From: Mesorhizobium norvegicum
GTDB taxonomy: Bacteria; Pseudomonadota; Alphaproteobacteria; Rhizobiales; Rhizobiaceae
Direction of reading: 5' to 3'
DNA: 64,000 nucleotides
Assembly (NCBI RefSeq): GCF_004919685.1
Contig: NZ_SMYZ01000084.1
Span: forward strand, 39,509 to 103,508
Position 1 is the stretch's first letter, and every line of letters begins with the position of its first letter. A model generated the notes under the pieces. That model made no database searches, was not told the DNA's origin, and saw only the letters and a list, made by a program, of their open reading frames with translations. This document shows, piece after piece, positions 15,909-23,720 of this stretch. The position numbers were made by a program, and so were the translations under genes.

Positions 15909-16628
15909 CTATTCCACGCTGAGCCGATACCCAATACCGCGTACGGTCTGCAGCCAGACCGGATTGGACGGATCGCGCTCGATCTTGCGGCGCAGCCGGT
16001 TGATCTGGACGTCGATGGTGCGCTCGCCGACTTCCGAATCGTCGCCGACAAGCTCGTGGCGGGGTATCGTCTCGCCTGCCCGCGCGGCGAAGATCGCCAG
16101 GATCTCCTGCTCGCGGTCGGTCAGCTTCAGCGCCTCGCCGCCACGCTTCAATTCGCGCCTGGCGATCTGGAAGGTGTAGGGGCCGAAGACCAGCTGCTCG
16201 ACCTTGGGCGTGGTCGCCGGGCCACCACGGCGCAGGATGTTGTTGATGCGCAGGATCAGCTCGCGCGGATCGAACGGTTTCGGCAGGTAGTCATCGGCGC
16301 CGGCCTCCAGCCCTGAGATGCGGCTGTCGGTCTCCGACAGCGCCGTCAGCATCAGGATCGGTACGTTCTTTTCGGCCCGCAGCGACTTGGTCAGGTCGAC
16401 GCCCGTCTCGCCGGGCATCATGACGTCCAGCACCAGAAGGTCGAAGTCGAGACCGGCAAGCTTGCGCCTGGCTTCGCCGGCATTGCCGGCGACGGTCACG
16501 CGAAAGCCGTTTTCGGTCAGATACTGCTTGAGAAGATTGCGGATGCGGGTGTCGTCGTCGACCACAAGCAGATGTGGCGCGTCGTCGTCCGGTGCGGCCG
16601 CGTGATCGACCCGTTCAGTGCTCTCCAT
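15909..16628 (-). CDS. OmpR-family response regulator (PetR-like)
   Basis: A 239-residue regulator with a receiver domain (LLVVDDDTRIRNLLKQYL; phosphoacceptor Asp in LLVLDVMMPGETGVDLTKSL; Thr/Lys switch in LMLTALSETD, DYLPKPFDPREL) and an OmpR winged helix ending RKIERDPSNPVWLQTVRGIGYRL. The better start is the ATG at 16628, which follows AGGGAAAAGCC; an upstream ATG at 16658 would lie inside the MarR gene. The 14-base overlap with the MarR gene and the following kinase suggest one operon. A MarR-OmpR pair next to each other recalls petP-petR of Rhodobacter; that equivalence is inferred from order and family only. Confidence 0.92.
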   Translation of the reverse strand: MESTERVDHAAAPDDDAPHLLVVDDDTRIRNLLKQYLTENGFRVTVAGNAGEARRKLAGLDFDLLVLDVMMPGETGVDLTKSLRAEKNVPILMLTALSETDSRISGLEAGADDYLPKPFDPRELILRINNILRRGGPATTPKVEQLVFGPYTFQIARRELKRGGEALKLTDREQEILAIFAARAGETIPRHELVGDDSEVGERTIDVQINRLRRKIERDPSNPVWLQTVRGIGYRLSVE

Positions 16629-17148
16629 GGCTTTTCCCTGACATCTTTGCGGACCCAACGTCGATCTGCGCCCTCAGTTCCGGATTGACCATCGCTTCGA
16701 GGAACCGTTCCACCAAAGTCCGTTCGGTTATTCCGGAATCTCCCAATGCAGCATGGATGCGGCGCGACTGTGGCCGCGCCAGCGCCAGCGCCAGCGCACG
16801 GCCCTTGGCCGTCGGATAAAGCTCGCGCTGGCGGCGGTCGCGCGGACCTTGCAACTGCACGACATGGTCGGTGTCGATCAATTGCTTGAGCACGCGGGCC
16901 AGGCTCTGCTTGGTGATCTTCAGCACGTCGAGCAGTTCGGCAACCGTCAGGCCGGGCCTGCGGTTGACGAAATGCAGCACCCGGTGGTGGGCACGGCCGA
17001 AGCCGTAGTCAGCCAGGATCTGATCCGGATCGGAGGTGAAGTCACGATAGGCGAAGAACAGCAGCTCGATGATGGCGAAGTCGATGCCGTCCTCGTCTGA
17101 TATCGCGGTCCTGATCGGTTTTCCGGCTGCGTGGCTTCGATCCGTCAT
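16615..17148 (-). CDS. MarR-family regulator (PetP-like)
   Basis: A 177-residue winged-helix protein: LLFFAYRDFTSDPDQILADY, then YGFGRAHHRVLHFVNRRPGL, VAELLDVLKITKQSLARVLK (recognition helices) and the wing GPRDRRQRELYPTAKG. Two adjacent ATGs (17151, 17148) follow GGAGAA; 17148 has the better spacing. It overlaps the response regulator gene by 14 bases. An inverted repeat TTATGTCA-N7-TGACGTAA lies 25 bases upstream of the start and is a likely autoregulatory operator. The gene is divergent from ilvE. The trailing 30 residues beyond the wing helix are longer than in small MarR proteins. Confidence 0.9.
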   Translation of the reverse strand: MTDRSHAAGKPIRTAISDEDGIDFAIIELLFFAYRDFTSDPDQILADYGFGRAHHRVLHFVNRRPGLTVAELLDVLKITKQSLARVLKQLIDTDHVVQLQGPRDRRQRELYPTAKGRALALALARPQSRRIHAALGDSGITERTLVERFLEAMVNPELRAQIDVGSAKMSGKSHGEH

Positions 17149-17172
17149 CATTTCTCCGTGGGAAAGAGAAGA

Positions 17173-17195
17173 TTATGTCAGTACTATTGACGTAA
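17173..17195. promoter_or_regulatory. Inverted repeat operator candidate, MarR-ilvE intergenic
   Basis: TTATGTCA (17173-17180), 7-bp spacer, TGACGTAA (17188-17195): an 8-bp dyad with one mismatch, in an AT-rich spacer just upstream of the MarR start. Its size (23 bp) and position suit a MarR dimer acting as autorepressor. Confidence 0.6.
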
Positions 17196-17369
17196 TTTCC
17201 CTGCAATGGTAATTTTTGACAAGCTTTTGGGCGGATTGCGAACGAAAAGGCAAGGGAAGGCGGTTTTTCCGGAACTTCCTGAGTTTGCCAGAGCGCAATT
17301 ATCCGCCTACGCTCCAGCATAAAAGCCGCTTTGGGCGGCCGACACGAAACACCAACGATACAACACTAT

Positions 17370-17385
17370 GCGGGCTGCCGCCCGC
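17370..17385 (+). promoter_or_regulatory. Hairpin abutting the ilvE ribosome-binding site
   Basis: GCGGGC (17370-17375), TGCC loop, GCCCGC (17380-17385), followed immediately by GGGAGGTTACC and the ATG at 17397. The helix ends one base before the Shine-Dalgarno and could influence ribosome access. No leader peptide rich in branched-chain codons is visible, so classical attenuation is not supported. Confidence 0.4.
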
Positions 17386-17396
17386 GGGAGGTTACC

Positions 17397-18290
17397 ATGG
17401 CATCCGTTCCCTTCGATCAACTGGATGGCTTCATCTGGATGAACGGCGAATTCGTCCAATGGGGCGACGCCAAGATCCATGTGCTGACCCATGGCCTGCA
17501 TTACGCCAGCGCCGTCTTCGAGGGCGAGCGCGCCTATGGCGGCGAGATCTTCAAGCTCAACGAACACACCGAGCGCCTGCATGAATCGGCGCGCCTGCTC
17601 GGCTTCAAGATTCCCTATTCGGTGGCCGAGCTCAACGACGCCTCCACCACGCTTCTGAAGAAGCAGGGTTTCCAAGACGCCTATGTCCGGCCGATCGCCT
17701 GGCGCGGCAGCGAACAGATGGGCGTTTCGGCGCAGAACAACCGCATCAACTGCGCCATCGCCATCTGGCAATGGCCGAGCTATTTCGATCCTGCGCAGAA
17801 GCTGAAAGGCATCCGTCTCGATGTGGCGGAATGGCGCCGGCCCGACCCGCGCACCGCGCCTTCCAAGTCGAAGGCCGCAGGCCTCTACATGATCTGCACC
17901 ATGTCCAAGCATGCCGCCGAGGCCAAGGGCTATGCCGACGCCATGATGCTCGACTGGCGTGGCCAGGTCGCCGAAGCGACCGGCGCCAACATCTTCTTCG
18001 TCAAGGACGGCAAGATCCACACGCCCAAGCCCGATTGCTTCCTCGACGGCATCACCCGCCGCACGGTCATTGGGCTTGCCAAGGATCGCGGCCTGGAGGT
18101 GATCGAACGCGCCATCCTGCCGGAAGAACTCGAAGGCTTCGAGCAATGCTTCCTGACCGGGACAGCAGCGGAAGTAACGCCGGTTTCGGAGATCGGACCT
18201 TACCGATTCGAGGTCGGCGAAATCGCCAAGAACCTTATGAATGACTATTCTGCCGCCGTTCAACCCAAGCACGCGATCGCCGCAGAATAA
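17397..18290 (+). CDS. ilvE: Branched-chain amino acid aminotransferase
   Basis: A 297-residue fold-type IV PLP enzyme that makes or degrades Val, Leu and Ile by transamination with glutamate. Motifs: HVLTHGLHYASAVFEGERAY at the N-terminus, RPIAWRGSEQMGV, the PLP Lys in SKAAGLYMICTMSKHAAEAK, then EATGANIFFVKDGKI and FLTGTAAEVTPVSEIG, which is the IlvE C-terminal signature. The start at 17397 follows GGGAGG; the frame upstream to 17331 is not conserved sequence. It is divergent from the MarR/OmpR/EnvZ genes and ends with a strong terminator. Confidence 0.96.
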   Translation: MASVPFDQLDGFIWMNGEFVQWGDAKIHVLTHGLHYASAVFEGERAYGGEIFKLNEHTERLHESARLLGFKIPYSVAELNDASTTLLKKQGFQDAYVRPIAWRGSEQMGVSAQNNRINCAIAIWQWPSYFDPAQKLKGIRLDVAEWRRPDPRTAPSKSKAAGLYMICTMSKHAAEAKGYADAMMLDWRGQVAEATGANIFFVKDGKIHTPKPDCFLDGITRRTVIGLAKDRGLEVIERAILPEELEGFEQCFLTGTAAEVTPVSEIGPYRFEVGEIAKNLMNDYSAAVQPKHAIAAE

Positions 18291-18316
18291 CGAAAGTCAC
18301 AGCTTTTCGAGCAAGC

Positions 18317-18346
18317 AGGGGCGGTTTTCGGGCCGCCCCTTTTATT
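18317..18346 (+). terminator. Terminator of ilvE
   Basis: AGGGGCGG (18317-18324) pairs with CCGCCCCT (18333-18340), followed by TTTATTT. A textbook Rho-independent structure 27 bases after the ilvE stop. Confidence 0.85.
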
Positions 18347-18435
18347 TCAGCGTTTCTGCATTTGACTTTCGTCCAATTCGGCGTCTCATGATGGTGTCGG
18401 CCCGGGAGGCTGGCAGCTATGGAGGGACTAATCAT

Positions 18436-18753
18436 ATGGACATGAACACGCTTCTTCCGATCATCATACAGGTGATTACTGGCGTCATCGGTGGTCAGGC
18501 GATCGGTGCGGCGCTCAAGACGGCGGCGATGGGTCAGCTTCCCAAAATCCTGGGCGGAGCCATTGGCGGCGTCGGCGGTGCGGCGATCCTCGGCAGCCTG
18601 CTGGGCGGCGGCGCGGTCGATCCGGCGGCTGCGGCAGCAGCAACGAGCGGTCTCGGCAGCGCGCTGAACCTCAACAACATCGTCGGCGGCGCCGGCGGCG
18701 GCGCGATCCTGACCGGCATTCTCGGCGCGGTCATGGGCGCCATGAAGAAGTAA
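18436..18753 (+). CDS. Small glycine-rich membrane protein, function unknown
   Basis: A 105-residue hydrophobic protein, MDMNTLLPIIIQVITGVIGG followed by Gly/Ala-rich segments (GGAIGGVGGAAILGSLLGGG, GGAGGGAILTGILGAVMGAM) and a KK end. The Gly-zipper pattern suggests a small inner- or outer-membrane protein. GGAGGG at 18421-18426 sits 9 bases before the ATG and decides the start; the frame open upstream from 18241 runs through the ilvE terminator. It has terminators on both sides, so it is monocistronic. I know of similar uncharacterised rhizobial proteins. Confidence 0.72.
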   Translation: MDMNTLLPIIIQVITGVIGGQAIGAALKTAAMGQLPKILGGAIGGVGGAAILGSLLGGGAVDPAAAAAATSGLGSALNLNNIVGGAGGGAILTGILGAVMGAMKK

Positions 18754-18772
18754 GCGGCCATTCGGTCTTTTC

Positions 18773-18798
18773 AAATGGGCGGCTTTGGCCGCCCATTT
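18773..18798 (+). terminator. Terminator of the glycine-rich protein gene
   Basis: AAATGGGCGGC (18773-18783) pairs with GCCGCCCATTT (18788-18798), a perfect 11-bp stem with a 4-base loop, 20 bases after the stop. Confidence 0.82.
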
Positions 18799-18890
18799 CC
18801 GTTTCAGGGCTACTGACTGTTCGTCTTTCGAGGGGTGGACGCCCTTCACCCGCGTCTCTACATCACGGCTGAGATAGCGAAAGGACGATC

Positions 18891-19529
18891 ATGGGTCAGC
18901 TCAATGCCGGCATCGTGCCGGTCACACCGTTTCAGCAGAATTGCACCATCCTGTTCGACATGGACGACAAGCACGGTGTCGTCGTCGATCCGGGCGGCGA
19001 CATCGACAAGGTGCTGGCGGCGCTGAAGGACAATGCGATATCAGCCGGGGCGATCTGGATAACGCATGGCCATATCGACCATGCCGGCGGCGCCATGGAG
19101 CTGAAGGAGGCGCTCGGCGTCGAGATCATCGGCCCGCATGAGGCGGACAAATCGCTGCTCGACAATCTGGAAAACCAGGGCAGGCGTTACGGCATCGCCG
19201 GCGCGCGCAACTGCGTGCCCGACCGGTTCCTGACCGAAGGCGAGACCGTGTCGTTCGGCGGCCATGTGTTCGAGGTGTTGCATTGCCCCGGCCATGCGCC
19301 CGGCCACGTCGTCTACTACAACCGCGCGGCCAAGTTCGCCCATGTCGGCGACGTGCTGTTTCGCGGCTCGGTCGGCCGCACCGACCTGCCGGGCGGCGAC
19401 CATGCGGCGCTGATCGCCTCGATCAAGGACAAGCTGCTGCCGCTCGGCGACGACATCGGCTTCATCTGCGGCCACGGTCCCGGCGGACGTTTTGGCGAGG
19501 AGCGGCGGACCAATCCGTTCCTGGTGTAG
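18891..19529 (+). CDS. MBL-fold metallohydrolase, glyoxalase II-like (YcbL type)
   Basis: A 212-residue metallo-beta-lactamase fold protein. The zinc motif is THGHIDHAGG (HxHxDH) near residue 60; other ligands are the His in LHCPGHAPGHVVYY, the Asp in VGDVLFRGSVGRTDLPGG and the His in ICGHGPGG. VLFRGSVGRTDLPGG is characteristic of YcbL / type II glyoxalase-like proteins, which are shorter than true glyoxalase II (about 255 residues). It probably hydrolyses S-acyl-glutathione-type thioesters. The ATG follows AAAGGACGATC. Confidence 0.9.
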   Translation: MGQLNAGIVPVTPFQQNCTILFDMDDKHGVVVDPGGDIDKVLAALKDNAISAGAIWITHGHIDHAGGAMELKEALGVEIIGPHEADKSLLDNLENQGRRYGIAGARNCVPDRFLTEGETVSFGGHVFEVLHCPGHAPGHVVYYNRAAKFAHVGDVLFRGSVGRTDLPGGDHAALIASIKDKLLPLGDDIGFICGHGPGGRFGEERRTNPFLV

Positions 19530-19598
19530 GCTGTGCTGATGTTCAGCCGGCCTGCGAATATCGGGCGGCTTCAAAGGCGATCCTGAAAACAAAAAAAA

Positions 19599-19618
19599 CG
19601 CTGGCCTTGCGGTCAGCG
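19599..19618. terminator. Bidirectional terminator between MBL and BA14K genes
   Basis: CGCTGGCC (19599-19606) pairs with GGTCAGCG (19611-19618, one G-U pair), with A8 on the left and CTTTTGTTT on the right, so it can terminate both convergent transcripts. Confidence 0.8.
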
Positions 19619-19648
19619 CTTTTGTTTGGGGCAGGGAAGCCCTTGGTC

Positions 19649-20077
19649 TTAGTTGGCAGTGCAGAAATGCTGTTCGCCGTCATTGCCGGTGAACGTGCCG
19701 GTGCGGGAATTGAAGCTGCGGTAGCGGTCCGAGCAGTATTCGTACCAGTCACGCGTCCACGGCTCGGCATAACGATCGGCGTAGACAACCCTCGGCTCCG
19801 CATAGTAGCGGCGGACCGGGGCCGGGCGCACCACGACGTCACGATCGTAGTAACCGTCATCGTAGTAGCGGTCAGCGTAGGGCGGCGGCCGGTCATTGGC
19901 CAACGCACCACCGATCAGCGCGCCGGCCGCGAGGCCGAGGACGCCGGCGGCGATCGCATCGCCATTGCCGTGATGGCCGTGACGGCGCCAGTCGCGCGCA
20001 TTGGCCGCGGGCAAGGTCGCGAGCGTGGTGGCGGCCACGGCAGCGGCCAGGACGGCGGTCTTGAAAATTCGGTTCAT
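19649..20077 (-). CDS. BA14K family protein
   Basis: A 142-residue exported protein: signal peptide MNRIFKTAVLAAAVAATTLA, a Gly/Ala membrane-like segment (GDAIAAGVLGLAAGALIGGA), a Tyr/Arg/Pro-rich stretch, and the C-terminal BA14K motif WYEYCSDRYRSFNSRTGTFT then GNDGEQHFC. Brucella BA14K is an immunoreactive lectin-like protein. The ATG at 20077 follows GAAGGAGACCGAC; the upstream extension to 20134 is not signal-like. The two Cys of the C-terminal motif probably form a disulfide. Confidence 0.92.
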   Translation of the reverse strand: MNRIFKTAVLAAAVAATTLATLPAANARDWRRHGHHGNGDAIAAGVLGLAAGALIGGALANDRPPPYADRYYDDGYYDRDVVVRPAPVRRYYAEPRVVYADRYAEPWTRDWYEYCSDRYRSFNSRTGTFTGNDGEQHFCTAN

Positions 20078-20260
20078 GTCGGTCTCCTTCGTGCCGGCCC
20101 GTGCAGTTTCGGGGATGCGGTCCGGCTTTACCAAAGACTAATATGCGACCGTGGCTGAACGGGGGCTGAACGGATTTCGACGTGTTTATTCAAAACAGAC
20201 GTCAAAAATCACACGCTCTCAAGGGGCGAAACGGCCCGCCGCAGCCGGTCTGAAGCCGGC

Positions 20261-20473
20261 TCAGCCGACCGACAGGTTGACGGCTTTCGGACCCTTGCCA
20301 CGCTTGTCCGGCTCGGTGTCGAATGACACTTTCTGGCCATCCTCGAGACCGGGAAGACCTGACGCCTGCACGGCCGAAATATGGACGAAAACATCCTTCG
20401 CGCCATCATCGGGCGTGATGAAGCCGAAGCCCTTGGCATGGTTGAAGAATTTGACGGTGCCGGTCTGCGGCAT
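20261..20473 (-). CDS. Cold-shock protein, CspA family (copy 1)
   Basis: A 70-residue OB-fold nucleic-acid chaperone: TGTVKFFNHAKGFGFITPDD (RNP1), KDVFVHISAVQASGLPGLED (RNP2). SD AAGGAG is close to the ATG. Its paralogue is upstream at 20801-21013, reading the same way; a hairpin motif just upstream of this start is shared with the flank of that gene. A repeat element and a terminator separate the two, so each has its own promoter. Confidence 0.95.
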   Translation of the reverse strand: MPQTGTVKFFNHAKGFGFITPDDGAKDVFVHISAVQASGLPGLEDGQKVSFDTEPDKRGKGPKAVNLSVG

Positions 20474-20503
20474 GGGAAGCTCCTTTGTCCCATAAACTCC
20501 AGT

Positions 20504-20525
20504 CTCGGGCCGGCAAATGCCCGAG
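20504..20525 (-). promoter_or_regulatory. Hairpin in the csp copy-1 leader
   Basis: CTCGGGC (20504-20510) pairs with GCCCGAG (20519-20525), a 7-bp stem 31 bases from the start codon. The right half, GCAAATGCCCGA plus a downstream GGAAATTT, recurs near 21200-21225 upstream of csp copy 2. It may be part of a 5'-UTR RNA element. Confidence 0.45.
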
Positions 20526-20617
20526 TGGAAATTTGTCCTTTATTTTAGCGTCATCGGCAAGAGAAAGTTTTGCGGGCACCTGAAGCGCGTTGCGACTCGC
20601 TTTAAGTCCTTGTTTTC

Positions 20618-20665
20618 ATGCATATCGTTCGCCCAAAACGGGGACCACTTTCGGGCGACATGCAT
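20618..20665. repeat. Palindromic intergenic repeat element (rhizobial type)
   Basis: A 48-bp imperfect palindrome beginning ATGCATATCGTTCGCCCAAA and ending TCGGGCGACATGCAT. Sequences of this design (ATGCAT-TCG ... GGGCGACATGCAT) are, from memory, very abundant between genes in Mesorhizobium and relatives. It lies between the two csp genes, downstream of the copy-2 terminator. Function unknown. Confidence 0.6.
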
Positions 20666-20687
20666 TGGTCTGCTTTTTCGGTACGAA

Positions 20688-20716
20688 AAAGGCGCGACGA
20701 AGATCGCCGCGCCTTT
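20688..20716 (-). terminator. Terminator of csp copy 2
   Basis: AAAGGCGCG (20688-20696) pairs with CGCGCCTTT (20708-20716); on the minus strand it is followed by TTCGTACC. It lies 85 bases past the csp copy-2 stop. Confidence 0.7.
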
Positions 20717-20800
20717 CAAAAATTCAGATCCCTCTCCAAGCCAGGTTCAGGCATTGGAGCCTCCGTCGCGCGTCCGAGAGACGTGCGGCGTGCCGATGGC

Positions 20801-21013
20801 TCAGGCAGCGCGGAGGTTGACGGCCTTGGGGCCCTTGCCCATGCGGTCCGGCTCGACGTCGAAGGTGACCTTCTGGCCGTCGACGAGCGTGCGCAGGCCC
20901 GAAGCCTCGATCGCGGAAATATGGACGAACACGTCCTTGGCGCCACCATCGGGCGTGATGAAACCGAAGCCTTTGGTCGCGTTGAAGAATTTAACGGTGC
21001 CGGTCTGGGCCAT
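20801..21013 (-). CDS. Cold-shock protein, CspA family (copy 2)
   Basis: A 70-residue CspA-type protein (TGTVKFFNATKGFGFITPDG, KDVFVHISAIEASGLRTLVD, DRMGKGPKAVNLRAA). It is the closest paralogue of copy 1, which lies downstream in the same direction; tandem duplication is likely. The RNP1 and RNP2 aromatic residues are intact. The stretch upstream (21014-21517) is 504 bases long and non-coding: it must hold this gene's promoter and long leader and the promoter of the divergent Kazal-type gene. Confidence 0.95.
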   Translation of the reverse strand: MAQTGTVKFFNATKGFGFITPDGGAKDVFVHISAIEASGLRTLVDGQKVTFDVEPDRMGKGPKAVNLRAA

Positions 21014-21517
21014 TGGGGAAACTCCTTCACCCGTTCAGTCTTTGGTGGTCCTGCCCGCCGCCTGGCGCAAAGGGCAGTTCCCGGTGGTTGCTTCGGCAGT
21101 CATGCATTGGCGCATGGTCAAACCCCCCGCCGAAAACGGGGCCGTCAGAGATTCACAGTATCGGGGAAAGGTCGTCCAAAACGTTCCGCTCTCCGGGTCG
21201 CAAATGCCCGAACACGGAATTTATCGCACGGAAACGTGATGGTTGCAAGATAGCGCCGCGGGCCGCCGCATTGGCGCATCCCGACGCATGGATCGACTGA
21301 CCTGAGCATCGATCGGCCCGGCATAGGCTTGCTTACCGGCCGGGTCATCGGCCAGAGCCGGGCCACGAATAGGCCAGATGTCGAGGTGGCCGAGGAGGCT
21401 GACGCCGACCATGGCCCCAGGCGCCGTTTCCGGCTGAAAAGGGCTGCAAACGGGGGTTGCAATTGGCAAGGGAATGGCGAGGATCGGCAATCGGGGACGC
21501 GATCGTGGGAGATCATC
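21014..21517. promoter_or_regulatory. Divergent control region with a csp leader motif
   Basis: No convincing ORF. At about 21200-21225 the sequence GCAAATGCCCGA followed by CACGGAATTT matches the motif at 20513-20537 in the csp copy-1 leader. In copy 1 the motif ends about 40 bases from the start codon, but here it is about 190 bases away, so the intervening sequence differs between copies. Confidence 0.45.
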
Positions 21518-21928
21518 ATGAAATTTCTGGCGGCAATCTTTTCGCGACAGGGTTTTGCCATCCTGTTGCTGTCGGCAATTCTTGCCGCCTGCACCGTCGT
21601 GGTCGATGAGGGACCAGGGCCGCGCCCGCGTCCGCCACGGCCCGAACCGCAATATTGCAGCAAGCAGTACGAGCCGGTCTGTGCCCGGCGCGGCGGCGAC
21701 CGCCAGACCTTCGCCAATGCCTGCCTTGCCGACCGGGCCGGCTATCGCATCGTGCGCGACGGTCCGTGCCGCGACGGCGGCGGTGGCGGTGGCGGCGAAG
21801 AGCAGACGTTCTGCACACGCGAATATGCGCCGGTGTGCGCTCGTCGGCACGGCGAGATGCGTACCTTCCCCAATTCCTGCGAAGCCCGCGCCGCGGACTA
21901 TCGCGTCGTTGACGACGGGCCGTGCTGA
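21518..21928 (+). CDS. Lipoprotein with two Kazal-type inhibitor domains
   Basis: A 136-residue secreted protein. The signal peptide ends in the lipobox LSAILAAC, so it should be a lipoprotein. After a Pro/Arg linker come two Kazal-like modules: YCSKQYEPVCARRGGDRQTF...CLADRAGYRIVRDGPC, and FCTREYAPVCARRHGEMRTF...SCEARAADYRVVDDGPC, joined by a poly-Gly linker. Each keeps the C-x-PVCA-x-TF-N-C spacing of Kazal serine-protease inhibitors, here with four Cys per module. Start fixed by GGGAG before 21518. It may protect the cell surface from host or competitor proteases; that is inference. Confidence 0.85.
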   Translation: MKFLAAIFSRQGFAILLLSAILAACTVVVDEGPGPRPRPPRPEPQYCSKQYEPVCARRGGDRQTFANACLADRAGYRIVRDGPCRDGGGGGGGEEQTFCTREYAPVCARRHGEMRTFPNSCEARAADYRVVDDGPC

Positions 21929-22014
21929 GAAGGCTGGGTTGCTTGCCTTCTCCCACACGAAGGTAGAAGGCAAGTGCCACCTGCAGACTTCATCAGACAG
22001 TGTTCTGTTTGCCT

Positions 22015-23568
22015 TTAAGCCGGCAGTTTCACCTGGCGACAGTAGGCGATGAACTCGGACGCAGGCATGGGTCTGGCGAACAGCCAGCCCTGGCCGTAGT
22101 CGACGTCGCGCTCCACGAGGTAATCCGCCTGTGCCTGGGTCTCAACGCCTTCGGCAACGATCTTCAGCTTCAGCGTCTTGGCCATGTCGATGATGTGCGG
22201 GGTGACGGAACTGGTGGCGGAATTCGTGCTGATGGTGTCGATGAACGATTTGTCGATCTTGAGCGCATCGAGCGGCAGCCCTTCGAGATAGGACAGGCTG
22301 GAATAGCCGGTGCCGAAGTCGTCGATTGCCACTGCGTGGCCAAGTTCGCGGGCGCGAACGAGCGTCGAACGCGCCGAGTTGATATCGACAAACCCGCGCT
22401 CCGTCGCCTCGAGCCAGATCTGCCGGGGCTGGATCCCGGTGTGCTGCAACGCCTTTTCGAGAATGGGCAGGACCCGCGCCGTGGTGACATCGGTTGCGCT
22501 GAGATTGATGGCGATGTGAAGCGAGCGATCGGCGACCAGAAGCCTGTTCAGGTCGAACACAACCATCGCGATGACCTGATCGGTGATCGCCGTGATCAGG
22601 CCGCTCTCTTCCGCCAGCGGAATGAAAAGATCGGGCCGGACCAGGGAACCGTTCGGTCGCTTCCAGCGCACCAGCGCTTCCGCCCCGATGCAATTGCCGG
22701 TCCTGAGTTCGACGATCGGCTGGTAGTGAACGATGAATTCGTGCTTGCGCACGGCGATCTGCAATTCTCCGAGCGGTGAAAGCCGCCTTCGCGACAACCA
22801 GACCACCATGCCGATGATGAAGGCGGCCATGAAGGCGCCGAGCGGGAGCAGCAGCCGCTGCTGCCGGCGAACGCTGTCCAGGATCTGGCTTGTCGGTTCG
22901 GTGGCGACAGCGATCCAGCCCGTGCCGCGCGCGGTGGCAAACAGGAGATCGTCATCGATGCCTTCGCCGGGGCCGGCGATGATCTTCTCGATGCGGGCGG
23001 GATCCGGGCCGTTCAGCGCGCCAAGCAGGATGCCCGTTTGCGTCGTCAAAGCGAGCTGGACACCGGGATCGACGATGACGTCGACAAAGCGTACCGGATC
23101 GACAAGGACGTTGTGGTCCCTGTATTGCAGCGCCATCAGCGAATGGCCCTCGCTCATCACCGGCTGTATGCGGGTGGTGACGGCAATGCCGTCCCTAGTG
23201 GTGAAGTCCGGGGTGGATTGCGCAACGCGCCCTTCGGTCAGTCCCCAGGAAGAGCATTTGAGCAGACCGTTTTCGAAATAGCCCATCTCTTCGATCGGGC
23301 GTGTGTTGATGGTGAGTTGCCGCATGCGGGCTATGTGGTCCGCCGAACAGCGGATGCCGGTGAACTGGTCGATCTGCCGCAAGGCGGCGGTCGCATCGTT
23401 GAGCGAGATGTCGGCCCTGGCGATGGCGCGGCTGGCGAACAGTTGCAGCCGTTCGTGTTCCTTTTGGACGGCCTGGGTCCATGAAAGATGAAACATCGCC
23501 GCGATGGGCACGATGGCGCCCAGCATGGCCAACACCACCGCCGTCACGATGATGCGCGACCTGTCCAT
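22015..23568 (-). CDS. CSS-motif EAL cyclic-di-GMP phosphodiesterase
   Basis: About 517 residues. TM1 (IIVTAVVLAMLGAIVPIAAM), a periplasmic CSS domain with the signature GLLKCSSWG, TM2 (LLLPLGAFMAAFIIGMVVWL), then an EAL domain: IGAEALVRWK (EAL), INLSATD, IDDFGTGYSSLSYLEGLPLD and ALKIDKSFID, VAEGVET. These metal and substrate residues are intact, so it should hydrolyse c-di-GMP. In E. coli CSS-EAL proteins, reduction of the CSS cysteine pair or its release by periplasmic proteases triggers activity. Start at 23568 follows AGGAGG; 23619 is an alternative. Confidence 0.93.
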   Translation of the reverse strand: MDRSRIIVTAVVLAMLGAIVPIAAMFHLSWTQAVQKEHERLQLFASRAIARADISLNDATAALRQIDQFTGIRCSADHIARMRQLTINTRPIEEMGYFENGLLKCSSWGLTEGRVAQSTPDFTTRDGIAVTTRIQPVMSEGHSLMALQYRDHNVLVDPVRFVDVIVDPGVQLALTTQTGILLGALNGPDPARIEKIIAGPGEGIDDDLLFATARGTGWIAVATEPTSQILDSVRRQQRLLLPLGAFMAAFIIGMVVWLSRRRLSPLGELQIAVRKHEFIVHYQPIVELRTGNCIGAEALVRWKRPNGSLVRPDLFIPLAEESGLITAITDQVIAMVVFDLNRLLVADRSLHIAINLSATDVTTARVLPILEKALQHTGIQPRQIWLEATERGFVDINSARSTLVRARELGHAVAIDDFGTGYSSLSYLEGLPLDALKIDKSFIDTISTNSATSSVTPHIIDMAKTLKLKIVAEGVETQAQADYLVERDVDYGQGWLFARPMPASEFIAYCRQVKLPA

Positions 23569-23720
23569 GCGCCTCCTGCCTTCGGATACGAGCGGCGATC
23601 GTTGGGCGGTCGCCCGCAATGTCTCGGGCCACCAATCGCGGCAGCGGCCCGGTTCAGGCGGATCTTAGGGCGTCGATCTTACACGAACTTTAATGGAGCC
23701 GTGCGGCAAGCACCGCTGCT

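Noticed and set aside
17367..17396. Possible ilvE leader peptide starting at the ATG near 17368
   Set aside because: The frame has no run of Val, Leu or Ile codons and no terminator/antiterminator pair.
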